From Martinezella lusitana (GTDB lineage Bacteria; Pseudomonadota; Alphaproteobacteria; Rhizobiales; Rhizobiaceae), in assembly GCF_900094565.1 (NCBI RefSeq), contig NZ_FMAF01000025.1:28135-92134 (forward strand): a stretch of 64,000 bases of DNA, in the 5' to 3' direction. The position numbers and the translations under genes were made by a program. Numbering within the stretch: position 1 is the stretch's first letter; each line of letters starts with the position of its first letter. Positions 25,652-34,814 of the stretch are shown here, in pieces. The notes under the pieces were generated by a model, which did not search any database, was not told where the DNA came from, and saw only the letters and a program-made list of their open reading frames with translations.

Positions 25652-27627
25652 CACTCGCTCCGACCTTTGTTGTTTTGGCCCTTTTTCTCCTGGGACCATT
25701 CAATTGGTCGCGTCACCAGACTTGGACACGGGCGATCACCTGCGCTTTCGTCGGAACGATCGCGTTGCGCTATATGCTTTGGCGGCTGACGCAAACCGTT
25801 CTTCCCTACCCCTATGATGGCTTTAATTTCTATTGGGTCTGGTTTGTCTTCATCGTCGAGTTGCTGGCCTTTACGGAGGTCTTGCTTTTTCTGGTTCTGA
25901 TGAGCCGCTATGTCGATCGCAGCGCCGAGGCCGACAGACTGGCGAAGAGCTTCTTCGCACGCGACGAGGCAGAACTACCCACGGTGGATGTCTTCATTCC
26001 CACCTACAACGAGCCGCTCGACGTGCTCGAGAGAACAATTGTCGGGGCGTTATCGCTCGATTATCCCGCCGACAAGCTGAAGGTATACGTTCTCGACGAC
26101 CAGCGCCGCGACTGGCTCAAGCACTTTTGCGAAAAAAAGAAAGCAATCCACGTCACGCGCGGCGATAATTCGCACGCGAAAGCGGGCAATATGAACAACG
26201 GGTTGAAGGTGAGTTCCGGCGAATTCGTCGCCGTCTTCGACGCGGATTTTGTGCCCTACCGGCATTTTCTGCGCCGAACCCTGCCCTTCTTTTCCGATGA
26301 AAGCATCGGCATCGTCCAGACGCCACAACATTTTTTCAACGTCGATCCGGTGCAATCGAATCTGGGCCTGGAGAATATCTGGCCGGATGAGCAGCGCTTG
26401 TTTTTCGACGAAATCGCCCCCAGCAGAGACACCTGGGACGTCAGTTTTTGCTGCGGCTCTTGCTCGATCGCCCGCCGCAAGGCTGTCGATGCGATCGGCG
26501 GCTTTCCGACGGAATCGATCACGGAGGATTTGCTGACCACGCTGTCCATGCTCAACAAAGGCTACAAGACGCGCTACTTGAACGAACGCCTGTCGATGGG
26601 GCTGGCAGCGGAGAATCTCACTGGATATTTCGTGCAGCGCGAACGGTGGTGCCAAGGAGGCATTCAGACGCTCTATCTGCACAACGGCCCGCTGCGCGGT
26701 CCGGGACTATCCCTATTCCAGCGGATCATGTTCCTGCCGGCCTCATGGCTGGTGCAATATCTCGTGCGCTTCATGATATTGATCGTGCCGATCGCCTATC
26801 TCTGGTTCGGTCTGGTGCCCCTCTATTTCACCGACATTGCCGACTATGTCTCTTACCAGGTGCCACTGCTGGCGGCCTATTTCCTTCTCATGCTGTGGAT
26901 AACGCCGACGCGTTACCTGCCTGTAATTTCAAGCGCGGTCGGAACCTTTGCAACATTCCGGATGCTGCCGACCGTCGTGTCAAGCTTGGTACAGCCATTC
27001 GGCAAGCCGTTCAGGGTGACGCCGAAGGGCAGCGGCAACGAAACCAACCATTTCGACAGATATAGCTTTGCCTGGATCGCGGGCCTGATCACCATCACCG
27101 CCATCGGCCTGCTCATCAATATCGTGCCGGAAACGACCAATGTTCAGGGCCAGTTTTCCCCGATCGCAGCCTTATGGGCAGGTATCAACATCGTCGTCCT
27201 GGCGATCGCCTCTCTCATCTGCTTTGAAAAGCCCCGGCGATTGTTTCATGCGTTCAAACTCGAGGAGAACGCCACAGTGGACGATGTCCCTGGCCAGGTC
27301 GTCAGTTTGGCACTGGACAAGGCAGTCGTCGCGGTGTCCCCCGAGGCCCGTTTTCAATCCAGCTCCGTCCTGCTGAAGCTAAACGGCTTCGCTCCGTTCA
27401 AAACAGAACTCAAACGGGTGACCCAACGGCGACGGAGCATCAGCCGCGGCGGCGATACGCAAGCTTACTATCTTCACCTGCATTTCGAACTCAGCGCAGC
27501 CGATCGCGACAGGATGATCGTGAAGCTTTATACCGGACAATATTCGCAGGACATTCGCGATATCGACAAGGTCGCCGTCTCGGTCAATCTTCTGCTGCGA
27601 TCATTCGGGCGAGCGCGCACATTATAG
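25633..27627 (+). CDS. bgsA: BgsA-like mixed-linkage beta-glucan synthase (GT2)
   Basis: A 664-residue inner-membrane processive glycosyltransferase. Two N-terminal helices are followed by a GT2 domain with D156 (VLDDQRR), D203-A-D205, T297-E-D299 and the processivity motif Q335-R-E-R-W339, then further membrane helices and a cytosolic C-terminal tail of about 120 residues. That tail has no PilZ domain; in S. meliloti BgsA the tail binds c-di-GMP and switches on synthesis of linear mixed-linkage beta-glucan for biofilm and root attachment. The GTG start lies 19 bp inside bgsB, so translation is coupled. A cellulose or curdlan synthase is the alternative. Confidence 0.82.
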   Translation: MVQYLLALAPTFVVLALFLLGPFNWSRHQTWTRAITCAFVGTIALRYMLWRLTQTVLPYPYDGFNFYWVWFVFIVELLAFTEVLLFLVLMSRYVDRSAEADRLAKSFFARDEAELPTVDVFIPTYNEPLDVLERTIVGALSLDYPADKLKVYVLDDQRRDWLKHFCEKKKAIHVTRGDNSHAKAGNMNNGLKVSSGEFVAVFDADFVPYRHFLRRTLPFFSDESIGIVQTPQHFFNVDPVQSNLGLENIWPDEQRLFFDEIAPSRDTWDVSFCCGSCSIARRKAVDAIGGFPTESITEDLLTTLSMLNKGYKTRYLNERLSMGLAAENLTGYFVQRERWCQGGIQTLYLHNGPLRGPGLSLFQRIMFLPASWLVQYLVRFMILIVPIAYLWFGLVPLYFTDIADYVSYQVPLLAAYFLLMLWITPTRYLPVISSAVGTFATFRMLPTVVSSLVQPFGKPFRVTPKGSGNETNHFDRYSFAWIAGLITITAIGLLINIVPETTNVQGQFSPIAALWAGINIVVLAIASLICFEKPRRLFHAFKLEENATVDDVPGQVVSLALDKAVVAVSPEARFQSSSVLLKLNGFAPFKTELKRVTQRRRSISRGGDTQAYYLHLHFELSAADRDRMIVKLYTGQYSQDIRDIDKVAVSVNLLLRSFGRARTL

Positions 27628-28170
27628 TCGAATTCTGACCCGATGGAGTCGATGGGCTGCCGCCGCAAAATGGCTTGTACATGAACAATTCTCTCGATCC
27701 GCGCGCAGTTCGTCAGCTGGACCAAAAACTTATAATGGACGCGGTTCGACCGCATACCGATAAGTTGCAGCAACAAAACGGTCGTCGCCGGCATGCGACC
27801 GTCACTTGACGCCGGCAACAAAGCGCCATCGAAAGTTGCCACCGGGAAAAGAAATATCCGTCGCCTTGAAGCGATCAGAACCTGCGATCACTATCTGAAA
27901 TCCTGCGTCTTCATCTTGATCGCACCGATGTGAAGCTGAAAGCCATTGATAATCAGCCATTCGATCCGATCGGCAGATCCTGGGCAATCAATCTCAAACC
28001 TAATGATTGTCTCTGCGGCTGTCGATCGGGATTTCTGAGCGCAATGTCCTGTAGCAACTTTTGGCACGGCGCGTCTTTCAGACGCAAATAGGAATGTCTC
28101 TTTTTGTCAATACATGTATAGACATCATTGTTGAACGGTGGTTCTATCCTGCAAAAGCAAGGGGATCATC
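27628..28170. other. Intergenic region between bgsA and the catabolic cluster
   Basis: About 540 bp without a recognisable gene. The 3' part contains the GntR-type palindrome at 28105-28124, 47 bp before the SDR start codon, and so should hold the promoter of the cluster. Confidence 0.5.
28105..28124. promoter_or_regulatory. GntR/HutC-type operator, site 1
   Basis: TGTCAATACATGTATAGACA is a near-perfect 20-bp palindrome; its right half GTATAGAC fits the GT-N-TA-N-AC pattern of HutC-type GntR regulators. It recurs at 28982, and a HutC-type GntR gene lies 3.5 kb downstream in the same cluster. Confidence 0.65.
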
Positions 28171-28941
28171 ATGGCCAATACGATGTTTGATCTGGCAGGT
28201 AGAGTAGCAGTTGTAACCGGCGCGAGCCGTGGCATAGGCCAATGGATTACGCTGGCGCTTGCCGAAGCGGGTGCCGATGTCTGCGTTACGGCGCGCGATC
28301 AAAATTCGCTAAGCGAAACCAAAGAAAAGATCGAGGCCCTCGGCAGGACCTGCATCACGAGCGCCCAGGATGTGACAGACATCTCGTCCATCGACGAAAC
28401 GCTAAGCAAGTTCGAAAGCATCACTGGCGCAGTCGATATCCTTGTCAACAACGCCGGCTATGAACAGATATCCCCCTCGCTCGACGTCGACGAACAGCTC
28501 TGGGATAAGATTATCGGCACCAACCTCAAGGGTGCGTTCTTCTGGTCGCAGGGGGCGGCGCGCCGGATGTCACGCCAGCCTCGCGGCGGAAGCATCATCA
28601 ATCTCTGCTCGCTTACCTCCTATGTCGGCATCCCGACCGCCGTGCCCTATGGCTCCTCGAAGTCCGGACTGCTTGGCATGACACGCGCGCTTTCGGCCGA
28701 ATGGGCGCCGCTGGGCATCCGCGTGAATGCAGTCGCGCCGGGCTATTTCCGCACGGCGATGACTGAAGGCTTTTATCAGGACGAGGGTTGGTCGGCGAAA
28801 ATGCTCGACAAGATTCCACAAAAGCGGTTCGGTGATGGTTCCGACATCGGAGGCGCCGTTATCTTCCTTGCGAGCGGCGCATCGGCCTACATTACTGGCC
28901 AATGCATCCCTGTCGACGGCGGTTTTTTAGCATCGATCTAA
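28171..28941 (+). CDS. SDR-family dehydrogenase, first gene of the GntR-controlled cluster
   Basis: A protein of 256 residues from the ATG at 28171, preceded by AAGGGGA. Classical SDR motifs are TGASRGIG at the N-terminus, NNAGYE, the active-site YGSSK and NAVAPGYFRTAM. It resembles gluconate/sugar-alcohol 2- or 5-dehydrogenases. It stands between two GntR-type operators and is followed by the HisD-family, alcohol-dehydrogenase, regulator, kinase and oxidase genes, so it likely catalyses an early alcohol-to-ketone step on the unknown substrate. Confidence 0.9.
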   Translation: MANTMFDLAGRVAVVTGASRGIGQWITLALAEAGADVCVTARDQNSLSETKEKIEALGRTCITSAQDVTDISSIDETLSKFESITGAVDILVNNAGYEQISPSLDVDEQLWDKIIGTNLKGAFFWSQGAARRMSRQPRGGSIINLCSLTSYVGIPTAVPYGSSKSGLLGMTRALSAEWAPLGIRVNAVAPGYFRTAMTEGFYQDEGWSAKMLDKIPQKRFGDGSDIGGAVIFLASGASAYITGQCIPVDGGFLASI

Positions 28942-28981
28942 GCATGGAAATTCAAGCTTGACAGCATAGGAATGATGATGT

Positions 28982-29011
28982 TGTCTATAAATGTATAGAC
29001 ATCTATAGACA
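28982..29011. promoter_or_regulatory. GntR/HutC-type operator, site 2 plus half-site
   Basis: TGTCTATAAATGTATAGACA (28982-29001) is the second copy of the palindrome, and an extra half-site TCTATAGACA follows directly. It precedes the HisD-family gene by 225 bp, so that gene may have its own regulated promoter. Confidence 0.65.
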
Positions 29012-29225
29012 ATAAAAAACGGGAACGAAGTCTCAGACTTCCTGGGAATTTGTCGGATAACCAAATCCGGCTTCCTCGCACGAATAGCTTGCAGGGTATT
29101 GCATCACCGGCCACCGATTTGCGGTGCGTTCCAGCATGACCTGCAGGCAACCTGGATCGTCGTGCCGTCAGCGCGCGAACGACTGCGGCTGTGTGCGCCT
29201 CTGTGCGCCAACAAGGGTGTGATCA

Positions 29226-30554
29226 ATGACCAGAGTCAGCTTTCATGAATATTCCAATCTTGGACCGGATGAGAAGGCCATGCTCTTACGCCGATCCGAA
29301 ACGGACATTTCCGGGTTCGTCGAGAAAGTGGCGCCGATCCTCGAGGCCGTGCGCACGGAAGGCGACCGGGCCGTCGCCCGCTTCGGCCGGGAGCTCGACA
29401 AGGCGGATATCACAGAAGCAACAATCAAGGTCACCGATGCCGAGTTCGATGCGGCGTTCAAGCTTGTCAGCGAGGACGTAATCGAAGCCATCACCTTCGG
29501 CATTCAGAATATCCGCCATTTCCATGAGGAACAGAAACCAGAAGCCATGTGGCTGAAGGAGATAAAGCCGGGCGCCTTCGCCGGCGACCGCTTCACTCCG
29601 ATCAAGTCCGTTGCGCTCTATGTCCCGCGCGGCAAGGGTTCGTTTCCGTCCGTCACGATGATGACCTCTATCCCCGCCGTCGTTGCGGGCGTTCCGAACC
29701 TGGCGATCGTCACTCCCCCTGCGCCGGACGGTAGCGTGGACGCTGCAACGCTGGTCGCAGCGCGTCTGGCCGGCGTGGAAACTGTCTACAAGGTCGGCGG
29801 TGCTCAGGCGGTTGCAGCCGTCGCCTACGGGACAGAAACGATCAAGCCGGCGCTGAAGATCGTCGGGCCGGGAAGCCCTTGGGTGGTTGCAGCCAAACGG
29901 AGCCTGTCAGGCATCATCGATACGGGCCTGCCCGCTGGCCCTTCCGAAGCCATCATCTTTGCGGATGACACTGTCCATGGCGGCCTTGCAGCACTTGACC
30001 TGTTGATCGAGGCCGAGCACGGGCCGGACTCTTCCGCCTATCTCGTGACCCATAGCCGCCGCGTGGCCGAGGAAGCCCTCGCCGCGCTGCCCGAACACTG
30101 GGCGCGCATGACGGAACAGCGCGTCCAGTTCTCGAGCGCCGTCCTTTCAGGCAAATGCGGTGGGATCATTCTCACCTCCTCGGTCGAGCAAAGCTACGAC
30201 TTCGTCAATGCCTACGCGCCGGAGCATCTCGAACTCCTGTCGCAGGATCCCTTCGCTCATCTCGGACAGATCACCGAGGCCGCGGAAATCCTCATGGGTC
30301 CGCATACGCCCGTCAGCATCGCCAACTTCTGCCTCGGTCCAAACGCCGTGCTGCCGACGAGCCGGTGGGCGCGCACGTTCGGCCCGCTGTCGGTGACCGA
30401 TTTTGTGAAGCGCAGTTCGATCGGCTATGTCACAGCGTCGGCCTATCCGGAGTTTGCAAAGCATGCCCACAAGCTCGCGGAATACGAAGGCTTCTCATCC
30501 CACGCGCATGCAGTCTCGGCGGTCCGCGACAACTATCTGCCAAAGCGAGGCTGA
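29226..30554 (+). CDS. HisD-family dehydrogenase, substrate unlikely to be histidinol
   Basis: This 442-residue protein follows the histidinol-dehydrogenase fold and keeps the catalytic pair E333-H334 (YAPEHLEL), the aligned zinc ligands H265 and H426, and the NAD region (KIVGPGSPWV). Against E. coli HisD numbering, however, Q259 is E262, zinc ligand D360 is N367 and substrate-binding H367 is A374. It therefore probably oxidises another alcohol stepwise to an acid. HisD paralogues such as HpsN (sulfopropanediol 3-dehydrogenase) do this for a C3 sulfonate. No other histidine gene is nearby. AAGGGTG precedes the ATG. Confidence 0.85.
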   Translation: MTRVSFHEYSNLGPDEKAMLLRRSETDISGFVEKVAPILEAVRTEGDRAVARFGRELDKADITEATIKVTDAEFDAAFKLVSEDVIEAITFGIQNIRHFHEEQKPEAMWLKEIKPGAFAGDRFTPIKSVALYVPRGKGSFPSVTMMTSIPAVVAGVPNLAIVTPPAPDGSVDAATLVAARLAGVETVYKVGGAQAVAAVAYGTETIKPALKIVGPGSPWVVAAKRSLSGIIDTGLPAGPSEAIIFADDTVHGGLAALDLLIEAEHGPDSSAYLVTHSRRVAEEALAALPEHWARMTEQRVQFSSAVLSGKCGGIILTSSVEQSYDFVNAYAPEHLELLSQDPFAHLGQITEAAEILMGPHTPVSIANFCLGPNAVLPTSRWARTFGPLSVTDFVKRSSIGYVTASAYPEFAKHAHKLAEYEGFSSHAHAVSAVRDNYLPKRG

Positions 30555-30558
30555 CAGG

Positions 30559-31572
30559 ATGAAGGCGGTTCGGCTTTACGACGCGTTTGATCTCAGGGTC
30601 GAGGAAGTCGACAGACCTCTGTCGCCGCCCAGGGGCTACGTGACGATCGATGTTCGCGCCGCGGGAATCTGCGGCTCGGACATTCACAACTACCGAACCG
30701 GCCAGTGGATCAGCAGACGTCCATCGACGGCGGGCCACGAATTCTGTGGGCGCGTTTCCGCAATTGGAGAGGGTGTCGAAGATCTCGCGATCGGTGATCT
30801 GGTCGCCGCTGACTCCCGCTTTTACTGTGGCCGATGTGAAGCATGTGGGTCGGGCCGGACCAATATCTGCGAACATCTCGGTTTCGTCGGCGAGGTATGC
30901 GACGGAGGGTTCGCGGGGCAGACCCAACTACCCGCCCGTCTCGTTTGCAAGCACGACCCCTCCCTTGATCCTGCAGTGGCGGCCATGGCCGAACCTTTGG
31001 CCGTCGCGCTTCATGCGGTACGACGGCTCAATCCGCCCCAAGGCGAAGCGATTATTCTCATCGGCTGTGGGACGATAGGCGGTCTCTGCGGGTTGCTGCT
31101 TTCACATCTCCACGATGGAAAGCTGTTGTTTGCGGATTTGAATGGTAGTCGTGCCGAGATGGTGGCCCGCCTCTGCGGAGGCTCCGTGGTCGCGCTGGAC
31201 AAATCGCAAGCAAGGACTGCTCTCGGCGACGCGCGACTCCGGTACGCGGTGGATGCAACGGGAAGCACAAAGGCCATCGCGCAAGCCATCGAACTTCTCG
31301 ACGGGGGCGGCGCATTCGCTCTCGTGGGCATCAGCCACGGAAAGCTGGATCTGGATCCCAACCTCCTGGTCGAGCGCGAGATTTCCCTCGTTGGCTGCCA
31401 CGCCTTTGAAGACGAGCTCGCCGACGCCATCGCGCTGTTGCCAAAACTGCAGTCCTCACTTCTGCAATTCAGCGAGGTCCTGAGCTCGCTCGACGAAGTT
31501 CCCGATGCATACCGCCGACTGATCGATGGTCGCTCAACCAAATTAAAAACGATCGTTCGAATAGCCGATTGA
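30559..31572 (+). CDS. Zinc-dependent alcohol/polyol dehydrogenase (MDR family)
   Basis: A 337-residue medium-chain dehydrogenase of the sorbitol/threonine dehydrogenase type. Catalytic zinc ligands C38 (GICGSDIH) and H60-E61 (GHEF), and all four structural-zinc cysteines C90, C93, C96 and C104, are present. The nucleotide loop is GCGTIGG. It starts four bases after the HisD-family stop, with CAGG upstream, so the two are co-translated. It probably interconverts a secondary alcohol and a ketone of the cluster substrate, perhaps together with the SDR to racemise a hydroxyl group. Confidence 0.9.
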   Translation: MKAVRLYDAFDLRVEEVDRPLSPPRGYVTIDVRAAGICGSDIHNYRTGQWISRRPSTAGHEFCGRVSAIGEGVEDLAIGDLVAADSRFYCGRCEACGSGRTNICEHLGFVGEVCDGGFAGQTQLPARLVCKHDPSLDPAVAAMAEPLAVALHAVRRLNPPQGEAIILIGCGTIGGLCGLLLSHLHDGKLLFADLNGSRAEMVARLCGGSVVALDKSQARTALGDARLRYAVDATGSTKAIAQAIELLDGGGAFALVGISHGKLDLDPNLLVEREISLVGCHAFEDELADAIALLPKLQSSLLQFSEVLSSLDEVPDAYRRLIDGRSTKLKTIVRIAD

Positions 31573-31608
31573 TCAAGCAAACGCCTCGGCGTGAGACGGA
31601 GATAGAAA

Positions 31609-32340
31609 TTGCCCGGTCTTTCAAACACCGCGCTACCGCTCTACGAAAAGGTCAAGGACTTCGTCCTCGACAATATCGGAAACGGCAATTGGCCACAGAA
31701 TGAAAAGCTCCCGTCCGAGCATGAATTAACGTCTTCGCTCGGCGTTTCTCGCATGACGGTCCATCGCGCGCTTCGCGAACTGACAGCCGAAGGCTATCTG
31801 CGCAGGGTCCAGGGCGTCGGGACATTCGTCTCGCCTCCCAAGGCACAGTCGACCCTCATCGAGATCAGCAATATCATCACGGAGATCAAGGCGCGTGGAA
31901 GCCAACACCGCGCAGAGGTAATCTTGCTCGAACGGATCGAGCGGCCGGACCAAATGCTGTTGGACGCGTTCGAGTTCAGAAAGCTTTGCCCTGTCGATCA
32001 TTCGATGGTCGTTCACTACGAGAATGGCGTCCCTGTTCAACTCGAGGAGCGTTACGTCAATACGGAACTCGTGAAGAACTATCTGGATCAGGATTTTACG
32101 TCCATCGGCACCTACGATTACCTTCAGCACAGTACACCGCTAACCGAAGTCGAGCATCTCATCAGTGCCATCCCGGCGACTGAGAGACATGCACGCCTCC
32201 TCCATATTCGTGAGCGCGACAGCTGCCTGGTTCTAAACCGAAAAACATGGACAGGGCAGACGATCGCAACGGTCAATACCTTCACCTATGTCGGCAGCCG
32301 CTATTCGCTTGGCAGCAGATACTTACCGCCGAAGAAATGA
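31609..32340 (+). CDS. GntR-family regulator (HutC subfamily)
   Basis: A protein of 243 residues from a TTG start preceded by GGAG. The N-terminal GntR winged helix reads LPLYEKVKDFVLDNIGNG, then LPSEHELTSSLGVSRMTVHR. The C-terminal UTRA ligand domain (GVPVQLEERYVN, TPLTEVEHLISAIPA) marks the HutC subfamily, where the pathway intermediate is often the inducer. Two palindromes of the expected GT-N-TA-N-AC type flank the SDR gene upstream. It most likely represses the cluster from within. Confidence 0.92.
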   Translation: MPGLSNTALPLYEKVKDFVLDNIGNGNWPQNEKLPSEHELTSSLGVSRMTVHRALRELTAEGYLRRVQGVGTFVSPPKAQSTLIEISNIITEIKARGSQHRAEVILLERIERPDQMLLDAFEFRKLCPVDHSMVVHYENGVPVQLEERYVNTELVKNYLDQDFTSIGTYDYLQHSTPLTEVEHLISAIPATERHARLLHIRERDSCLVLNRKTWTGQTIATVNTFTYVGSRYSLGSRYLPPKK

Positions 32341-32375
32341 ACAGCCTTCGTGTCATTCCAGGAGTGAGAGAAATC

Positions 32376-33665
32376 ATGGGGCAGCCCAGCAGTCGGACCG
32401 CAGCCATCCGGGAGAAGGCCCAAAAACGCGACGGTGGCGCCGAGGCTATGCTTGCGGACCTGTTGCGAGATCTGTTTAGGATCGAAGCACGCGATCTGGC
32501 GATCAACCACGACCAATACAGCCTCAATTCGCTGAATGGCTTCTTCGAGGCCGACGGAAAGCCCTACTTCTTCAAATTCCATCAGGAGGAAAATGAGGAG
32601 GAGATGAGCGGTGAGTACTATCGTGCCGATATCCTTGCCAAAGCCGGCTTGCCGGTCGACCAACCACTTATGATGTCGACCCTTCCCGGCGAACAGATCC
32701 TCGTCTACAGGCGCCGGAGGGATCCGCGCTTTTCCGATGTTTTGCGCGCGCTCGACGAGCTTCATGATGAGGAAATGGCACGCCAGGCCGTGGATGCGGA
32801 GCGCCGGCTCAATGAGACCGTCCTGTCCGTCTACCTGAAGACGCTGCATCCCGTCGCGCCTAAGCAGGTTGCAAAGGAGCCGGTCCACCGGCTGTTCTAC
32901 GACCGGTTGGTCACGGCCCCGGACGGAACCTACCCTGGTGGTCGGCTGGCGAGCTTTTACGTCGGCAAGGCGTTCGAACTTCCCGGCGTGACGCTTTCCT
33001 GGGACGCGCTCTCGAAAGCCCACTTTGTCATCAATGGCATTCAATACCGCAACACGCTTGGGGAGTTGTTCGACGCGGCGCATGAAAGACTGAACCCTGC
33101 CCATCTGGCGGATAATGGCGGGGTGACAGCACATGGCGACGCCCACAACGCCAATGTCTGGTTCGAAAAGCAGCAAGGGGGCGCGAGCCTGTCGTTCTTT
33201 GACCCCGCCTTTGCCGGCGAGCACATCCCGACGCTTCTCGCAGAGGTAAAGACGACCTTCCACAATATCCTGGCGCATCCCTACTGGCTCTATGATCCGG
33301 CTCTTGCCGAACAGAAATTCAATGCGACCGCCAGCTACGAGAACGGCCGTCTCTTTGCGGATTTCGATTGGACACTAAGCCCGGTTCGAGCCGCGCTCCT
33401 GAAAACGAAGGCCGAAGCAATGTGGAAGCCATTGCTTGCCGCCCTCAAGCAGCGGGGCATGCTTCCTTCCGATTGGCGAAAGGTCGTCCGACTCGGACTT
33501 TTCCTCTGCCCGACACTCGTCATGAACCTGCGGGCCGGTGCTACGAGCCACAATCCGACATCCTCCCTGATCGGTCTTTCAGTGGCGATGATGGTCGGCT
33601 CGGAGCCTGAGGAGAGCGAGGACCTGATAACCCGCTTCCTCGCAGCGATAGATCCGGAGGGGTAG
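32376..33665 (+). CDS. APH-fold kinase of unknown substrate
   Basis: A protein of 429 residues from the ATG at 32376 (GGAG 11 bases upstream); an ATG at 32337, overlapping the GntR stop, would add 13 residues. The kinase signature is VTAHGDAHNANVWFE, a Brenner-type HGD-H--N catalytic loop, followed by the metal-binding LSFFDPAF. Upstream, PYFFKFHQEE holds a plausible phosphate-binding lysine. Members of this fold phosphorylate small alcohols or amines (choline, methylthioribose, hydroxylysine, aminoglycosides). In this catabolic cluster a pathway intermediate is a more likely substrate than an antibiotic. Confidence 0.75.
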   Translation: MGQPSSRTAAIREKAQKRDGGAEAMLADLLRDLFRIEARDLAINHDQYSLNSLNGFFEADGKPYFFKFHQEENEEEMSGEYYRADILAKAGLPVDQPLMMSTLPGEQILVYRRRRDPRFSDVLRALDELHDEEMARQAVDAERRLNETVLSVYLKTLHPVAPKQVAKEPVHRLFYDRLVTAPDGTYPGGRLASFYVGKAFELPGVTLSWDALSKAHFVINGIQYRNTLGELFDAAHERLNPAHLADNGGVTAHGDAHNANVWFEKQQGGASLSFFDPAFAGEHIPTLLAEVKTTFHNILAHPYWLYDPALAEQKFNATASYENGRLFADFDWTLSPVRAALLKTKAEAMWKPLLAALKQRGMLPSDWRKVVRLGLFLCPTLVMNLRAGATSHNPTSSLIGLSVAMMVGSEPEESEDLITRFLAAIDPEG

Positions 33666-33668
33666 GTT

Positions 33669-34814
33669 GTGACGATTGTCAATATCGACGACCTCCGGCT
33701 GGCCGCGCGCCGGCGATTGCCGAAGCTCTTCTTCGATTACATCGACGGCGGCTCCTTTGCGGAGGAAACCTATCGTCGAAACAGAGATGATTTCTCGCTT
33801 TTGCGGCTACGTCAAAATGTTCTCAACGACTATGCCGAGCCTGATCTGTCGACCGAATATCTCGGACGACGACATCCTCTTCCCTTTATGCTGGGACCGG
33901 TCGGCTTCCTTGGTCTCTACACGAGAAACGGAGAACAAAAGGCAGCAATCGCCGCCCACGCTGCCGGCATCCCCTTCTGTCTTTCGACCTTCTCGATCGC
34001 GTCGCTGGCAGACCTCCGTAGCGCGACGGATGGCGCGTTGCACTTTCAGCTCTATGTGCTCGATGACCGCACGCTCTGTGAGGAGTTTCTGAGCGCTGCG
34101 GAAGAGGCCGATGTCGAGGCTCTGTACGTGACCGTCGATACCGCCATCACCGCCATCCGCGAACGTGATGTGCGCAACGGTTTCCGATCCCTGACCCACA
34201 TCACGCCGCGTCTGTTTGCAAGTCTCTGCCGAAAGCCCGCCTGGTTGTTCGACGTCGGTCGCGGTGGCATGCCCTCCGTTCGAGCAGTGGAGCATCGCAC
34301 AGATTTCGGGAGGGGAGCGCTCGAACAGGCGGCCAATCTTTCCAGGCGCGTCGACAAGAAGCTCGCTTGGAAGGACATCGAGGCATTGCGCGACCGGTGG
34401 AAAGGTAAGCTGGTCATCAAGGGTATTCTTTCGCCTGAGGATGCAACGAAAGCGCAAGCGGTCGGCGTCGACGGCATTGTGGTTTCGAACCATGGTGGCC
34501 GTCAACTCGATGGCGCCATGAGCACGATCGCCGCGCTCCCCGACATCCGGTCCGCGGTCGGACCGGATTTTACGCTGATGCTCGACGGGGGCGTGCGAAG
34601 GGGAAGCGATATTGTCAAGGCAATCGGATTGGGCGCTGACGGTGTCATGCTGGGTCGAGCCTATACCTATGGTCTCGCAGCCGCCGGCCAGGCCGGGGTC
34701 GACCGTGCGATCGAGACGTTGCGCCGCGAGATCTCGATTACGTTGGCTTTGATGGGCGTCGGCTCGATCGCCGACCTAAAGGAGCGTGGCTCGCACCTCA
34801 TACTCAAACAGTAA
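33669..34814 (+). CDS. FMN-dependent alpha-hydroxy-acid oxidase/dehydrogenase
   Basis: A protein of 381 residues from a GTG preceded by GGAGGGG, three bases after the kinase stop. It is an (S)-2-hydroxy-acid oxidase TIM barrel: K251 (VIKGIL), catalytic base H275 and substrate-binding R278 in SNHGGRQLD, and the FMN phosphate loop LMLDGGVRRG with GADGVMLGR. Family members oxidise lactate, glycolate or mandelate to 2-oxo acids. Here the acid made by the HisD-family enzyme is the natural candidate, which would supply a 2-oxo acid to the aminotransferase downstream. Confidence 0.93.
   Translation: MTIVNIDDLRLAARRRLPKLFFDYIDGGSFAEETYRRNRDDFSLLRLRQNVLNDYAEPDLSTEYLGRRHPLPFMLGPVGFLGLYTRNGEQKAAIAAHAAGIPFCLSTFSIASLADLRSATDGALHFQLYVLDDRTLCEEFLSAAEEADVEALYVTVDTAITAIRERDVRNGFRSLTHITPRLFASLCRKPAWLFDVGRGGMPSVRAVEHRTDFGRGALEQAANLSRRVDKKLAWKDIEALRDRWKGKLVIKGILSPEDATKAQAVGVDGIVVSNHGGRQLDGAMSTIAALPDIRSAVGPDFTLMLDGGVRRGSDIVKAIGLGADGVMLGRAYTYGLAAAGQAGVDRAIETLRREISITLALMGVGSIADLKERGSHLILKQ

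Noticed and set aside
29226..30554. Assignment as housekeeping histidinol dehydrogenase HisD
   Set aside because: Two aligned zinc-ligand positions and one substrate-binding position differ, and there is no histidine-biosynthesis neighbour.
32301..33278. 325-codon minus-strand open frame
   Set aside because: It is antisense to the APH-fold kinase, which carries an intact catalytic motif.
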